Below, one piece after another: positions 12,918-24,012 of a DNA stretch of 64,000 nt (positions are counted from its first letter, which is position 1; each line of letters starts with the position of its first letter). The position numbers and the translations under genes are program-made. The notes below the pieces were generated by a model. It had not been told where the DNA came from and made no database searches. It saw only the letters and a program-made list of their open reading frames with translations. Source of the DNA: Corinectria fuckeliana (lineage: Eukaryota; Ascomycota; Sordariomycetes; Hypocreales; Nectriaceae); contig WPDH01000179.1 in assembly GCA_019137255.1 (NCBI GenBank), positions 62,001 to 126,000 on the forward strand. The letters are read 5' to 3'.

Positions 12918-15900
12918 TTACTTAGCTATGAATCAAGTTAGCCAGCGTCTAGCTAGAGCAGCAAGCCGTTATGCAAGGGGCTCTCGCACCAAAGCAAGTG
13001 CAGCCGAGGAATGATCGTCTTCCTCACCTTCTGCCGCTTCGTCCTGGTCAACCACGCCTTCGCCCTCCTCTCCATTGGCGAATTTGCTAGACGCAAGGCC
13101 TTTAGGCTTGGCTACTTCAGCGTTGGCCTAGTAGTGTTAGCCTCTGCTGCTGGCTAGAGGAATGAACAGAACCGCAACATACCTTGGCTTCGGCGACTTC
13201 GGCGACCTTGACCTTGAGCTGGGCCTCGAGTTCCTCTACCTTCTTCTGTCCCTCCTGAATGTTGCTGGTCGCCTCGCTCAACTTGGCTTCGAGATCCTTG
13301 GTCTTCGTCTGGGCCTCCTCGACCAGAACTGTCATGCTGTCGTTGAGGTCCTTGTAATCAGCCAGGGCGGTCTTGTGCTTCGCATCGGCCTCTGCTTTGT
13401 AAGCTTCAAGGTCCTTTTGCGAGAGCTCAAGGTCCTCCTTCAGGCTGCGGGCCTCGCCCTGAGCGGCGGTCACTTCACTTTTGGCAGACTCAAAGTCAGC
13501 GAGGGCTGACTTGAGCTCAGCGTTAGCAGCGGCAGCGGCATCCTCGTGTGACTTCGCGGCAGCGGCAAGCTGTTTCTTGAGAGCGTCGGCCTCCGAGGTA
13601 TCAGGCTTAGCACTCTTAACGGCATCGAGGTCAGCAAGAGCGGTCATGCGCTCCATCTTCTCCTCGGCAAGCTGGTGGGCGAGCTCCTCAACCTCCTTCT
13701 GCGCCTTCCTGAGGGCCTCTTGAGCCTCCTTAAGAGACGTCTCGAGCTCCGCGTTGGCAGCAGTTTGCTCAGCGATCTTGCTTTCAAGGGAGGCATTGCT
13801 GCTCCTGTACTCAGCCATCTGGTCCTCCATAGCCTTGTGATGGCCCTCGCTCAGCTCTTGGAGCTCCTTCTTAGCGGCCGCGTTGTCGTTCTTCATTTGA
13901 TCCAGGGCCTCCGCATTCATGGAAATGAGCTTCTCAACCTCAGTATTGTGCCTCAGCTCGAGTTCGACAGTGGCCAGCTCAGCGGCCTCCTTGCCTGCGA
14001 TCTGAGTCTTCTCCACGTCAGCCTTGGCTGCCTCAAGCTCTTCTCTCAAGGCAGCCAGTGCGGCCTCGTGCTCCGCCTCTGCCTTAGCAAGCCTATCCGC
14101 GTGGGTCTTGCCGACTGCGTTGATCTCGATACTGTGAGTGTGGAGGTCGTTTTCCCTGTCACGATGGTTTCTAGCCTTGAGCTTCTCGATTTCTTCTGCG
14201 AGAGTGGCCTCGCCGGATTCCTTCACCGTGGCAAGGTTAGACACGTGACCAGCGATAAGCTGCTCCGTCTCATCGGCATGCTCCTTCTTGAGGGTTTCTA
14301 GAAGTGCGGCATGGGAAGCCTTGAGCTGCTCAAGCTCGCTGGCGTGGGTAGAATCACCTTCTCCCTTCAACAACTCAACCTGTTTCGCATGGCTCTCCTT
14401 CAGAGCCTCGAGCTGGCTGATCTGAGCTTCTCGGTCGGCAGAAGCAGTGGTCTTGGAAGATTCAAGCTCCTCAGCGTGGCTAGCACGGAGGGCGTCAAGG
14501 TTCTTCTGGTGCTCGGCCTCCTTGGCCTCCAGAGCAGCAACAGCAGTCGCGTGTTCCTCTTTGGTAGCCTCAAGAGCCTTCGAGTGGCTCTCTGTGGCCT
14601 TGGACGATGATGTCTTGAGCTCGTTGTGCTCAGCCTCCAACTCTTCATACTTGTGCTTGAAAAAAGCGTCACCTCGAAGAGACTCGATCTCTGTCTCATA
14701 GTCCTGAGAGACGCTCTTCATGCGCTCGTCATGTATCTCCTTGAGCTTGGTGACTTCTTCCTCCTTGCTGGCGAGGGCAGTCTCAGTCTCCTGGGCTTTC
14801 GCCTGAATACTGGCGACCTCCTCCTTGGCTTCCTCAAGCTCGGTCTCCTTCTCGGACAAACTAGCCTGAAGCTTGGTGATCTCACCGTTCAGAGTCTCGA
14901 CCTCAGCCTGGGTGGTCTCAGTGGCCTTCTTAGCAGCCTCGAGCTCCGTCTTGGACTCTGCGATGTCAGCTTCAAGCGAAGAGATCTTGGTAGTGTGCGC
15001 CTCTTGCTCAGACTTGAATTTCTCCTCGCTGGCGGATTCCAAAGCTGACTGAGAGGTCGTAGCCTCGTCAATCTTCTTTTGGAGATCGGCAAGCGCAGAC
15101 TCGTGGGCAGACGTGAGGTCGGCAATGGCAGTCTCATGAGACGCGGCATTGACCTGACCCTTCTCGAGCTCCTCCTTGTGCTTGGCCTCGAGGGCCTCAA
15201 TGGCAGACGCCTTCTCAGCCTCGAAGGAGGCCTTGAGCTCCTCAATTTTAGAAGCATGCTCCTCGATTGTCTTCTGGAGCGCATCCTGGCTGGAGCTGGC
15301 CTTTTCTTCACCCTCAGCCTGAGCTGTCTCGAGCTGCTGCTTCAGCGTTTCGAGCTCGTTCTGGGTTGCCTCCTTGGCGCTGACAGCTTCGGCAAGTTCG
15401 GATTGGTGCTTCTGGAGCTCGGCCTCTGCGATTTGGAGCCTCTCTGTGGTCTCGGAAACCTGAGCCTCAAGGGCAGTGACGGCGGACTCGTGCTCGGATT
15501 TGAGGGTGGCCAAGGACTCATCGTTGTCGTGGCGAAGCTTCTCCTCCACATCATGGGCGCCGGAAGACTCCTTGTTCAGCTGCTCACCTAACCCGGAAAT
15601 CTTGTCCTCAGAGGACTTAACCTGGGCTTTGAGGGCCTCGATCTCAGCCTCACCAGTAGCCAGTTTGGCCTTCAGTGCCTCAACCTCCTTGGCAGCCTCA
15701 GCAGAGCCAGCAGCAGGCCGAGTAGCAGTTCGAGCGGTAGTGGTTGGAGTGGCAGCCGTAGATAGTCTCTTTCGGGCATCGGTGGTAGAGGGGGTCACAC
15801 CGGCTCGAGTAGCGGAGGTCCTCGTGGCCGAGGGAGCGGGGCCACTGATAGATTGTCGAGCAGTTGCGGTTCGGGGGGTTGCGGTGCTCGTGGTGGTAGG

Positions 15901-16410
15901 CCGTCGAGTGGCAGTGGTCGAACTACCCGCGGCGAGGGTCCTTCTCTCAGCAGCCGCCTTGCCGGGGCTCGACATGAGGGAGCTTGTCCTTCGGGTCGAG
16001 GTGGTCGGCTTCTTTTCATCTTCGCTGGCGCTGACGCTAGGACGGCTCCTATGGCTCGAAACGGAGGTGGAAGTCGTAGGACGGCGAACAGTACTGGTGG
16101 CCGGGGGCCGGGTGGGAGGCTTGCTAAGGCCCCCGGGAGCACGAGAGCTGCTGGTAGCAGTCTTGGTTGTAGCCGTGGAAGAGACAGCCGGGCGACGGGT
16201 AGCGGATGTGGACGCGACTCCGGGGCGCTTCACGAGGGGCTTGGATTCGCCATTCGCCTTGGTGGTTGCCGAAGGGGAGGTGGGAATAGCGACCTCGGGA
16301 CTTGCGGGCTCAGCGGCAGGAGCAGTGACGGTCTCAGCAACAGGCTCAACGGGTTCGAGGGGGGGAACTTCGTCGTGCTGAACGACGTCGAAGCTCTCAG
16401 ACTCGGACAT
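12918..16410 (-). CDS. Giant coiled-coil protein, unknown function
   Basis: The ATG is at 16410, followed by one long exon (16410-13183) and an intron with a perfect GTATGT donor, GCTAAC branch and CTAG acceptor (13128-13182, 55 nt). The last part has two readings. Without further splicing it ends at a TAA at 12969 (1128 aa, acidic tail ending REPLA). With a second intron (12926-13027; GTGAGG donor, GGCTAAC branch, CATAG acceptor) it ends at 12918 (1111 aa, ending EAAEAK). Residues 1 to about 240 are disordered and rich in Ser, Thr, Pro and Arg. Residues about 245-1075 form an almost unbroken Glu/Lys/Ala/Leu heptad region typical of myosin-tail or tropomyosin-like rods, with repeated LEALKESH/ELEQLKASH-type units. 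There is no motor, kinase or transmembrane domain. The N-terminal basic Ser/Thr-rich tract may bind microtubules or membranes, but that is inference. Confidence 0.8.
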
Positions 16411-18516
16411 GGCGGGCGAGAATAATTGGGGTTATCGGTTGGGGTGATCTGCAGAAGGAAAGGATGTCAGCTTCGGGTCGAGGATCGCGACGGGCGCAGA
16501 CGGGTCTAATAGCTCGTGAGCGCAGCATTGACATCGAATGTTTGCAGCTCACGAGCAACAGTGCCTGGTCAGGGAACGGCTTCGGATGCCTAGGTCAGGG
16601 ATGAGGAGCGGGATTGGGCGTAATCTCACCTGCGGTCCCCTATTTTCTCTAGCAGCAAAAACCACGCTCGACGGCGTGGAGAGCGGGCAATTTGGGGGAT
16701 AGAGGAAAAGGAGCGAGCGAGCGAGGGGAGACAGCAAGAGCAGTGATGATGAGACCGACTTGCGACTAGGTGAGGAATAAGAAAGAAGAAGAAGATAGAG
16801 GAGGCAAGAAAAAGTTGTAGTTAATCCTTCGTAGCTGACCCAGATAGCTAGTACGTGGTCTTGGGTTGGAAGACAGGCCACGGCCGCGGTAGGTCGTCCG
16901 TCTGTGGGTGGTGGACATTTCCCCACTGCTGCCGGCCAAGACCCCTGCAAAGGCCCTATCACGTCCCCCCCACGCCCCTGGAGCGAACAGCAAAGACCAC
17001 CTACGGCCTCACCTAGGTACCAGCGAGCCGCGCTACATACAGTCCTAGCTGGCGTTGCAGGGGTTGGCACCTATGGAGGTACATGAGGTAGTAAGTAAGT
17101 TGACACGGAAGTTTGCGCTACAAGCTTCAGACACCAACAGACCAACATCCACCACTACCTTGCCTAAACTAACAGGTTGGGCGGCCTGGAGTGACATGCG
17201 AACCGGCCCCTAGCTACTTACTAGGAGGTACTATGCAATGCAATGCAAGCCACCATGACTCTGGCTGACTGGCTTGACTGGCCCACCGGCTGCCCTTTTC
17301 CTTGCCCATCGTTGCTGGATTGCTATTCCTTCCAAGCCAGGGCCGAGACAATAGGAGCTGATGGGAAAGCTCTGGCTGTTTGGCGCCCAACGGGATGGAT
17401 GGTCAGTTCCATAAGGTACGGAGTAGTACACAGGCCGTCGGGTGTAACTTAGTAGTAGTTTATGCACGAACATGTGGGTGCTCACGCCCTCATTCCCACC
17501 AAGTGACTGACGGACTGTCTTGCACAAAACCACGGGTAGTACGGAGTAGCTCCAATCTATGTAGCTTACCTATTGACGCGTTTTCGACGCGTCAAGCTAA
17601 AGACCAAAAAGTAAAGAGTAAAAAAGGGGGTCCGACGATTGAATTCAGGCCCGTGACCCCCGTTGCGCGCGTGTGGTGGGCTCTGGGTTAACTGTGGCGG
17701 ACCACTTTCCATGCCATGCGCCTTTACATCTGACAAGACGATACAATACCTAGCTTAGATACGGAGTAGGCCTAGGTATACAAGGAGGAGATACTACCTA
17801 ATCGCGCACCAGCCGAGGATAAGTCAGATCCGGGGAGGGACAGTCTGTGCCAACGATGCGGTGCCACATCATCGACCAACGAAGCCGCCACTGTAACATC
17901 CGGTTGCCAGCGGTCGCGGGGCAGCATGAGTTGATCACCCGGCATATCGGACGGAAAGAAATGGAAGCATTGGGCGCGGGGCGAGTGTTTCATGTCGCCA
18001 ACCTGAAAGATAGTTACGAATACAGTGTTTCCGTCTCCGTGGAGCAGAGTCCTTCGCGTCTCTCAGCGTTGAGTAATTACCAGCCGCATCATCACGGTTT
18101 AATTCCTCATGGCATTTGCTGTCTTCCCAAAGGCTCACGCTGCCAAGTCGCCAAGTAGGTAGTTGAAATGTGAAACGTGATTCTCCTGGTATTTTCCATT
18201 GATGCATGATACTGAATGCCATAATAATGAGACAATATTATCCACCTGCATTATGACACATGGGGAGCCCAAGGTGATGGTGTATCGTACGTAACCTGAG
18301 AGCCCTTGCGATACTTGATATGCAATCACTTGCCCACTATACTTACTCTCACAATCCGCACCGAAGATAATATTTCCAACACAAGCTTCTTTCGTCAAGA
18401 AAAGATAAAACTCGCTCTATCGCAAATCGCCGTCAAATTCTTGCCACATATTCTCCTAGGTAACAAGTAGAAACCCCCAAACCCAATTCGCACCTCTCCC
18501 TCGGGCTTCGCATGAG
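16411..18516. other. Intergenic spacer and promoter of the coiled-coil gene
   Basis: No gene is seen. The segment at 16.41-16.8 kb is probably the 5' UTR and promoter of the minus-strand coiled-coil gene. TACGGAGTAG occurs at about 17.42, 17.54 and 17.76 kb. The segment nearest 18.5 kb is the 3' flank of the SANT-like gene. Confidence 0.5.
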
Positions 18517-20700
18517 CTAATAGCACCAGCGCGGCGGAACATCCCCCCAACTCTCATACTTGGCTCGCATCCTTTCTCTCAAGTCCCTCACGCGCTGCGC
18601 AACATCTTTCACATCCCTTCCGGGGACAAGAGGAACTAACGCTTGTGTATCTAGGGTTTCTGCCGTTCGGATCATGCGCAACAGTCGATGGTCCTCCCAT
18701 CTATGCCACCCTCCGTGCGTTCTGTAGTACTCATCTTCTGCGCTCACTCTTGGTTCGGCGCCGACATATTCAGCGCCGGATGCAGGGTGACTGGGCGGCT
18801 GGTTCATTCGCTTGAGCGATCCGAGATGCAGCTCCATCTGTAGGTCTTGCGCCTCGCGTTCCGCTTGTTCCTTCTTTTCTCGGGCCTCTCGTAACCTCCG
18901 ATCCCTTTCCATATTCTCCTTCTCCCGTATGTTTTGTTGTTTTTGCTGCTTCTTCTGCTGTTTCTCTCGTATCATCATTGCCAATTCCATAGCCTCTTCC
19001 TTCCGTTGTGGGGCCGACGCAACATCGTCAAGGTCCTTCTTTGCCTGATTAAGAACCACTCGCATGTTATGCAGAGGCTTAAGGAGCATTTTCCGCTGCG
19101 TATCTACCGCCCGGGCCTTCTTTGCATCTGCCTTAGAGTCACTCACAGGCTTGGAAGGAAACTGTCCAACGTGATCAGACCCAACTTTGTAGAGTCGTCT
19201 AAGCCACCGGACAACTTCGAGTGGTAGTCTTAACGTGGACAAGGTGAAGTAGCCGTCGTTAGACCTGCCAAACGTTGAGGCTCCTCCAGCCAAGAAACTC
19301 TCCTTGAGCAGTATAACAAGCATTGGGATGATTCGCTTGTGTAAAGTCTCAATCGCGGATTGGCCCCACTTGGCCGTCTGATTCTCCGGTTGGGGTTGGT
19401 GCATCTGAGCGGAAATGCCATCGCAGATGTGAGTGACTAGTTTATCGATGGTGGTGACCGACCTTTCGAGGACGTCAGCATTCTCACGGAAATACTTGGT
19501 TTGTGCACCAAAATCTGGTGCCTTTGGCATATCATGATAACGGTTCCGCAAGCGATCCAGATGTTCGAATAAAAGTTTGCACCGCTTGGGCTGTAGGAAT
19601 TTCTCGTGACGTTTGAGCCAAGTGGGCAGACTCCCCCCTTCTGGGACAATGAAGTCTTCCTCCCACTCCTTATCGCCTGTCCATCCGTGGTAGGCCATTC
19701 TCGACACAAGCTTCCCAATCCACTCGCTCGAGACGTCGGCTGTGTCGACCTCATCCGTCTCATCTGATAAGTCTATGGAGACGGCCTTTTCAGCGCCCGT
19801 GTTAGTAAATTGTTCCGGCGCGGGCTTCTCTTGGCTTTGTGGTTCGGCGAGCTCGCTCGAGCTAGTAGCATCTCTTTGGTTGCTGTCCTTCTCACCTCCG
19901 TCAGCATCATCGCCATACCAGGTCTGTTTAGGAGGGTCCCCAAGAGGAGTCGTTTTGGCTACTGGTTGTCGTGGCTTCGTTGGTGACTCCTTGTGATAAG
20001 ACTCGTCGGACCCAAGCTCGACAGATCCATGCCTTAGCATCCGATACCTAATCTCGCCAAAGGGAATCTTCTTGCCCTGCCGCGGCCGTCCTTTTCTTCG
20101 ACCTGGCTGTGATGACTCTATTTGCGAAGTGGACGTCACTGGCTCTGTCTGGGCGCCTCCTTTCTCGCATCCCTCGATCTCGTATTGTTGATTCATGTCA
20201 TGCGATCGAGCTTCTTCTTGATCCGCGTCTTGATCCTCAAGCTCTTCAGCTTCAGCGCTGTGTTGAGCGTCGCCGCTTCTTAAGAGAACGGCTTTGTTGA
20301 TGTTCTTGTAGAAGCTTGGTGCCTTGGGCGCGGCCTCGTCATCTTCGCCATCTTCTGCAGCAGACTCTTGTTCCTGCTGATGTCGGGGTTTCACAGCCGC
20401 CTCGGTCCGTCGTCGCTTTGGGGCTCTGTCTTGGACCTGCGTGACACGGCGTTTCTTCACAGAGGGGAGCTGTTCAAAAACGACATCTTCCCGGCCTGTT
20501 TTATGCGATCGGGTGCGGAGAGCGAGGGTGGATTGCGCCACACCTGATCGCTTCGGAGTTGCTTCGGGGGTTATGCCATCGGAGTCTTCATCGCTTGATT
20601 CCTCGTCTACAGCGTTGATGGAGCTTCTAGTTCTCCTTTTCGTTGTAGGTATTGAATCGCGCGAAGGCGCCTTTGCTGAGGACCGGGTTGCGCGAGGCAT
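18517..20700 (-). CDS. Nuclear SANT/Myb-like protein, unknown function
   Basis: A single-exon frame of 727 aa starts at an ATG at 20700. Residues 1 to about 300 are disordered and charged, with basic clusters (KRRTRSSI, KKRRV, PKRRR) that look like nuclear localisation signals, and a GRRKGRPRQGKK AT-hook-like stretch near residue 200. The central part, about 330-540, looks globular and helical (WIGKLVSRMAYHGWTGDKEW onward). About 590-640 is a Lys/Gln/Glu/Arg-rich coiled coil (IREKQQKKQQKQQ). The C-terminal 60 residues contain HRWEDHRLLRMIRT and GRDVKDVAQRVRDLRERM. Both have the spacing of a SANT/Myb-type three-helix domain, with Trp at the start and WCY at the end. This suggests a chromatin-associated protein. 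I do not recognise the ortholog. It is divergent from the PTPA gene with about 735 bp between the starts. Confidence 0.8.
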   Translation of the reverse strand: MPRATRSSAKAPSRDSIPTTKRRTRSSINAVDEESSDEDSDGITPEATPKRSGVAQSTLALRTRSHKTGREDVVFEQLPSVKKRRVTQVQDRAPKRRRTEAAVKPRHQQEQESAAEDGEDDEAAPKAPSFYKNINKAVLLRSGDAQHSAEAEELEDQDADQEEARSHDMNQQYEIEGCEKGGAQTEPVTSTSQIESSQPGRRKGRPRQGKKIPFGEIRYRMLRHGSVELGSDESYHKESPTKPRQPVAKTTPLGDPPKQTWYGDDADGGEKDSNQRDATSSSELAEPQSQEKPAPEQFTNTGAEKAVSIDLSDETDEVDTADVSSEWIGKLVSRMAYHGWTGDKEWEEDFIVPEGGSLPTWLKRHEKFLQPKRCKLLFEHLDRLRNRYHDMPKAPDFGAQTKYFRENADVLERSVTTIDKLVTHICDGISAQMHQPQPENQTAKWGQSAIETLHKRIIPMLVILLKESFLAGGASTFGRSNDGYFTLSTLRLPLEVVRWLRRLYKVGSDHVGQFPSKPVSDSKADAKKARAVDTQRKMLLKPLHNMRVVLNQAKKDLDDVASAPQRKEEAMELAMMIREKQQKKQQKQQNIREKENMERDRRLREAREKKEQAEREAQDLQMELHLGSLKRMNQPPSHPASGAEYVGAEPRVSAEDEYYRTHGGWHRWEDHRLLRMIRTAETLDTQALVPLVPGRDVKDVAQRVRDLRERMRAKYESWGDVPPRWCY

Positions 20701-21435
20701 TGTGGTTGATCGTCACGGTCACCGTGGTCTTGATCTTCGGGGGGCATTGACAAGAGTGGCGTCGGCGTAGTAAGTAAGATGGGTTTTTGCCCGCGAACGC
20801 AATCGCGCGCTTAGACTAGGCGTGAAGAGATACAGCGCATTTCTGACCCTCACGGCCGGGGGTATTATCGAAGAGGCCGAAGGCTAGTACAGATTTCACC
20901 GTGAATCGTGGTTCGTGATGGGGATGGATGAAGTTAAAGGCACGCGTCTTGTCGCGTCTGGGCGAAGAAGTGGGGCTGTAGCTTGCTTGCTTAAGTGCTT
21001 GCCACAGCTTGGGTTTGCGGGCACAGCGCCTAGAAGGAAGTCTTAACACCTAGAAATGACATCACCCTTTGAAGCTTTCCAACAGGCACAAGCGACTAGT
21101 TTCAATACGTAACTCATAGGCAGCCTTGGTTGTATAGTACCTGCAGCATGTTTTTTTTAAAAAACATTGAGGAATAGTCAAATGCCCTCTTAGGTATGTC
21201 CTCGTTGCTATCTAGAATTTCAGGAACCAGCAGAGTGTGTGTGGCAACTGGCAATAGCAAGCCAGCTGACTAAAGTCGACCATGAAGGAGGTCAAAACAA
21301 GCAACAGCTTCCTAGTTTGGCACTTACACACCATAATCATACATGCCTTGAAACCCCAGCTTCGACCTCACATTGTACTCACCACCAAACATCGTTCCTC
21401 AAGCCCTCGACGCCTAGCCGCCCCTCCCCGCAACC
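20701..21435. promoter_or_regulatory. Shared divergent promoter region
   Basis: The spacer lies between two head-to-head genes (SANT-like gene on minus, PTPA on plus). It contains a 20-bp inverted sequence of T8 followed by A6 bounded by ATG and CAT at 21148-21167. That could be a poly(dA:dT) nucleosome-depleting element serving both sides. Assignment as a bidirectional promoter is inference from gene orientation. Confidence 0.4.
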
Positions 21436-22841
21436 ATGGCATCGGGCACACCGCCCAAGCACTCGACCCTCGAGGTCCTCGCCTCCCCGCCATCCTTCAC
21501 CAAGCCCGCCAAGCGCATCCACGAGGGCCCCGATGTCGCCCGCTTCCTCACCAGTCTCGCCTACCGCGACATCGGCACCTTCATCCTCCAGCTCAACCTC
21601 GCCCTCTGCCCGCGCAACCAGACCAACTCGCCCCTCCCCCGCACCTTTCCCCTCACAAGCAAGCCGCTCTCGGTGCCGCTGCCCGCGTCCGTCCAGGCGC
21701 TCCAGTCCCTCCTAGCCAGGATCGACAGCTTCATCGCCGAGGTGCCTCCGGATCCCGGCCCCCGGCGGTTTGGCAATGTAAGCTATCGCAAGTGGTATGC
21801 GCTCCTCGAGGAACGCCTGGATGAGCTCCTTAGTGAGGGTCCCTTAGGCCAGACGTTGCAACTTGGCGAGGGCGGGGCCAAGGAGGAGGTATCTAGCTAT
21901 TTCCTTGGTGGATTTGGAAGCGTGCAACGGCTAGACTATGGAACCGGACATGAGCTCAGCTTCGTGGCCTTCTTGGGATGCTTGTGGAAGCTGGGGTACT
22001 TCAGGGACGGAAACCAGGGCGGCGAGATCGAGCGACAGATTGTCCTTGAGGTGATCGAGCCGTAAGTTAGAGCGTTCCCACCCATACCATCAATCTCGCT
22101 AACCATGATAGATACATGAGGGTGGTGAGAAAACTGATCCTAAATTACACTCTTGAGCCCGCCGGTTCTCATGGAGTCTGGGGCTTGGACGACCACGCTT
22201 TCATGCCCTACATCTTCGGCTCTGCACAGTTGACCCGGCCCATCAACGACGGCGAATCCATGCCCCTGGAGGGCTCCGTCAGAGGAGCGCCGAAGCCCAG
22301 CGACGTCACCAAGGCAGCCGTTGTGGAAGACTACCGTCAGACTAACATGTACTTCTCGGCCATCGGCTTTATCAACGACGTCAAGACGGGCCCTTTCTGG
22401 GAGCACAGCCCGATCCTGTTCGATATCTCAGGCATCCGTGACGGCTGGGGCAAGATCAACAAAGGCATGATAAAAATGTTTAATGCTGAGGTGCTGTCCA
22501 AGTTCCCTGTTGTTCAGCACTTTCCCTTTGGTTCGCTCTTCTCCTGGGAAACGGATCCGCACGCTGCGCCCCCGGCGCAGAGCATGCACATGGCCAACCA
22601 GCCCACCATCGCGGGCATGGCTCCTCAGCCATCGTCGGGGACCGGGACTGCCGCGCCGTGGGCTCAGGCGTCAAGGATGCCAGCGCCGTCAGGGCCTGGA
22701 ATCCCCTATTCACGAGTCCCTCCTCCAGGCGCCGCTCCCAGATCGCACGCATCGAGGCACGCCCAGAGGAACGCCGCCGACACTGGATCGACGAGCGCCC
22801 AAATTACCATGACCAAGGCTCCTTGGGCGAGGGATGGATAA
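21436..22841 (+). CDS. rrd1: PP2A phosphatase activator (PTPA/Rrd family)
   Basis: The enzyme is a peptidyl-prolyl isomerase-type activator of protein phosphatase 2A; in yeast Rrd1/Rrd2 reactivate PP2A-like phosphatases with ATP and Mg. Two exons (21436-22061 and 22112-22841) are joined across a 50-nt intron with a GTAAGT donor and GCTAACC branch, giving 451 codons (450 aa). Family landmarks are FLTSLAYRDIGTFILQLN near the start, FGNVSYRKWYALLEERLDEL, YFLGGFGSVQRLDYGTGHEL, the hallmark EPAGSHGVWGLDDHAF across exon 2, and GPFWEHSPILFDIS. After about residue 370 the protein is a Pro/Ala-rich tail ending TKAPWARDG. The tail and the DDHAFMPYIFGSAQL variant made me prefer the Rrd1 over the Rrd2 paralogue. 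The family call is secure, the paralogue less so. Confidence 0.93.
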
Positions 22842-23199
22842 CCTAACGTGTAATCGTGGGGTCGGACATCACATTGTGCGATGGATGCCACGACAATTGG
22901 GGAGAGCATAGCGAGCATGGTGCATTAGACAAAGTGGCAGGGTATAGACTTCAAAGCACATAGCAACATTCCTCTCTCCAGGGTATCCAGCCAACCAGCA
23001 CAGAAAAATAAACACAAACAGCCAGACCGCAATAGGCCTGTAACAGTAGAAGGGGGAAAAAGGACCCAGTCCGTCCCTATCACGTCCGCCATCACTCGGA
23101 CGAGCGTATGCCGATCCCTTGACCCAACATCCCTACGACATCGACATGTGAACTTAAGAGAGCTTGCAGATTGGCACGGATAGGAGCAACGAGGAGCGA
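22842..23199. other. 3' flanking spacer between convergent genes
   Basis: This is the tail-to-tail gap between PTPA (plus) and the Pro/Ala-rich small-protein gene (minus). It probably holds both 3' UTRs. No other feature is seen. Confidence 0.6.
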
Positions 23200-24012
23200 T
23201 TAGGGAGCGACTGCAGGAGTCGGGGCCGGAGCAGCAGCTGGAGCAGGAGGGGGAGGGGCAGTATCGTCCTTCTTCTCCTCAGGGGCGTCAGAGGCAACGG
23301 CTGGAGTGGTGATGACGGGAGGAGCAGGCGTGACGGCAACTGGGGTGGTCTCGGTAGGAGGGGCAGCGGCCGGAACAGCCGCTGTCTTGGTAGGCTCGGT
23401 GGGGGGGGCGTCCTCAGTAGGAGGGGCAGTGTCAACCTTGGCGGGTTCGGTAGGAGCCGAAACTTGAATGGCATGTTAGTCGAACTGCTCTACAGCAGTA
23501 GAACGACATTTATTAACGTACCAGGAGGAACCTCCTCAGTCTTGGCAATTTCCGCAACAACTGGAGCCACAGGCTTGATCTCGGGCGTGGTGTCCTCCTT
23601 TGCAGGCTCAGTGGCAGGTGCAGGCTCAGTGGCAGGGACGGGCTCAGCTGGAACGTTCCGAGTTAGAACGGTCCATCTAGGATGATATCCGCATCTGGCA
23701 GCATTTCGGGTTGAACGTACTGGGAGGAGCAGGAGGGGCAGCCTCGGTCTTGGTGGGCTCGGCGACGGGGGCCGTGGAGGTCTCGGCTGGTGCAGTTTGG
23801 GTTGGAGTAGTCTCGGTGGAAGCGTCCTTCTTCTTGAAGGCGGCTTTGAGCTTGGCCTTCAGGTTGTCGAGCGCATGGAGAGCTAGCGCGTTATGTTAGC
23901 ACTGGTATGGAGGCATGGGGTGGTCGAGAGAAAGGGAAGGGAGGTGCCATGGTGTAGAATGATACGGCGCAAATAGAGTACTAGTGGAGGGGAACTTACG
24001 AATGCCGGGCAT
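23200..24012 (-). CDS. Small Pro/Ala/Thr/Glu-rich disordered protein, four exons
   Basis: I reconstructed this gene from splice sites, because no single open frame shows it. Exon 1 is only 13 nt (24012-24000, MPGI plus one base). Introns are 23883-23999 (GTAAGT/CTAG, 117 nt), 23648-23720 (GTACGT/CCAG, 73 nt) and 23463-23521 (GTACGT/CAAG, 59 nt). All junctions keep frame and the stop is TAA at 23202-23200. The product starts MPGIPLHALDNLKAKLKAAF with a basic KKKD, a short amphipathic helix. It then runs as low-complexity PxE/PTE/APP units (for example PATEPAPATEPAKEDTTPE and PPTEDAPPTEP) to a Pro/Ala-rich end. It has no signal peptide and no recognisable enzyme domain. The charged helix plus extended Pro-rich tail resembles small fungal proteins of unknown role. 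The pattern of consensus introns in frame makes a real gene likely. Confidence 0.75.

Noticed and set aside
15476..16381. 301-codon frame antisense to the coiled-coil gene
   Set aside because: Shadow of a strongly biased GC-rich coding exon; it has no independent start context or domain.
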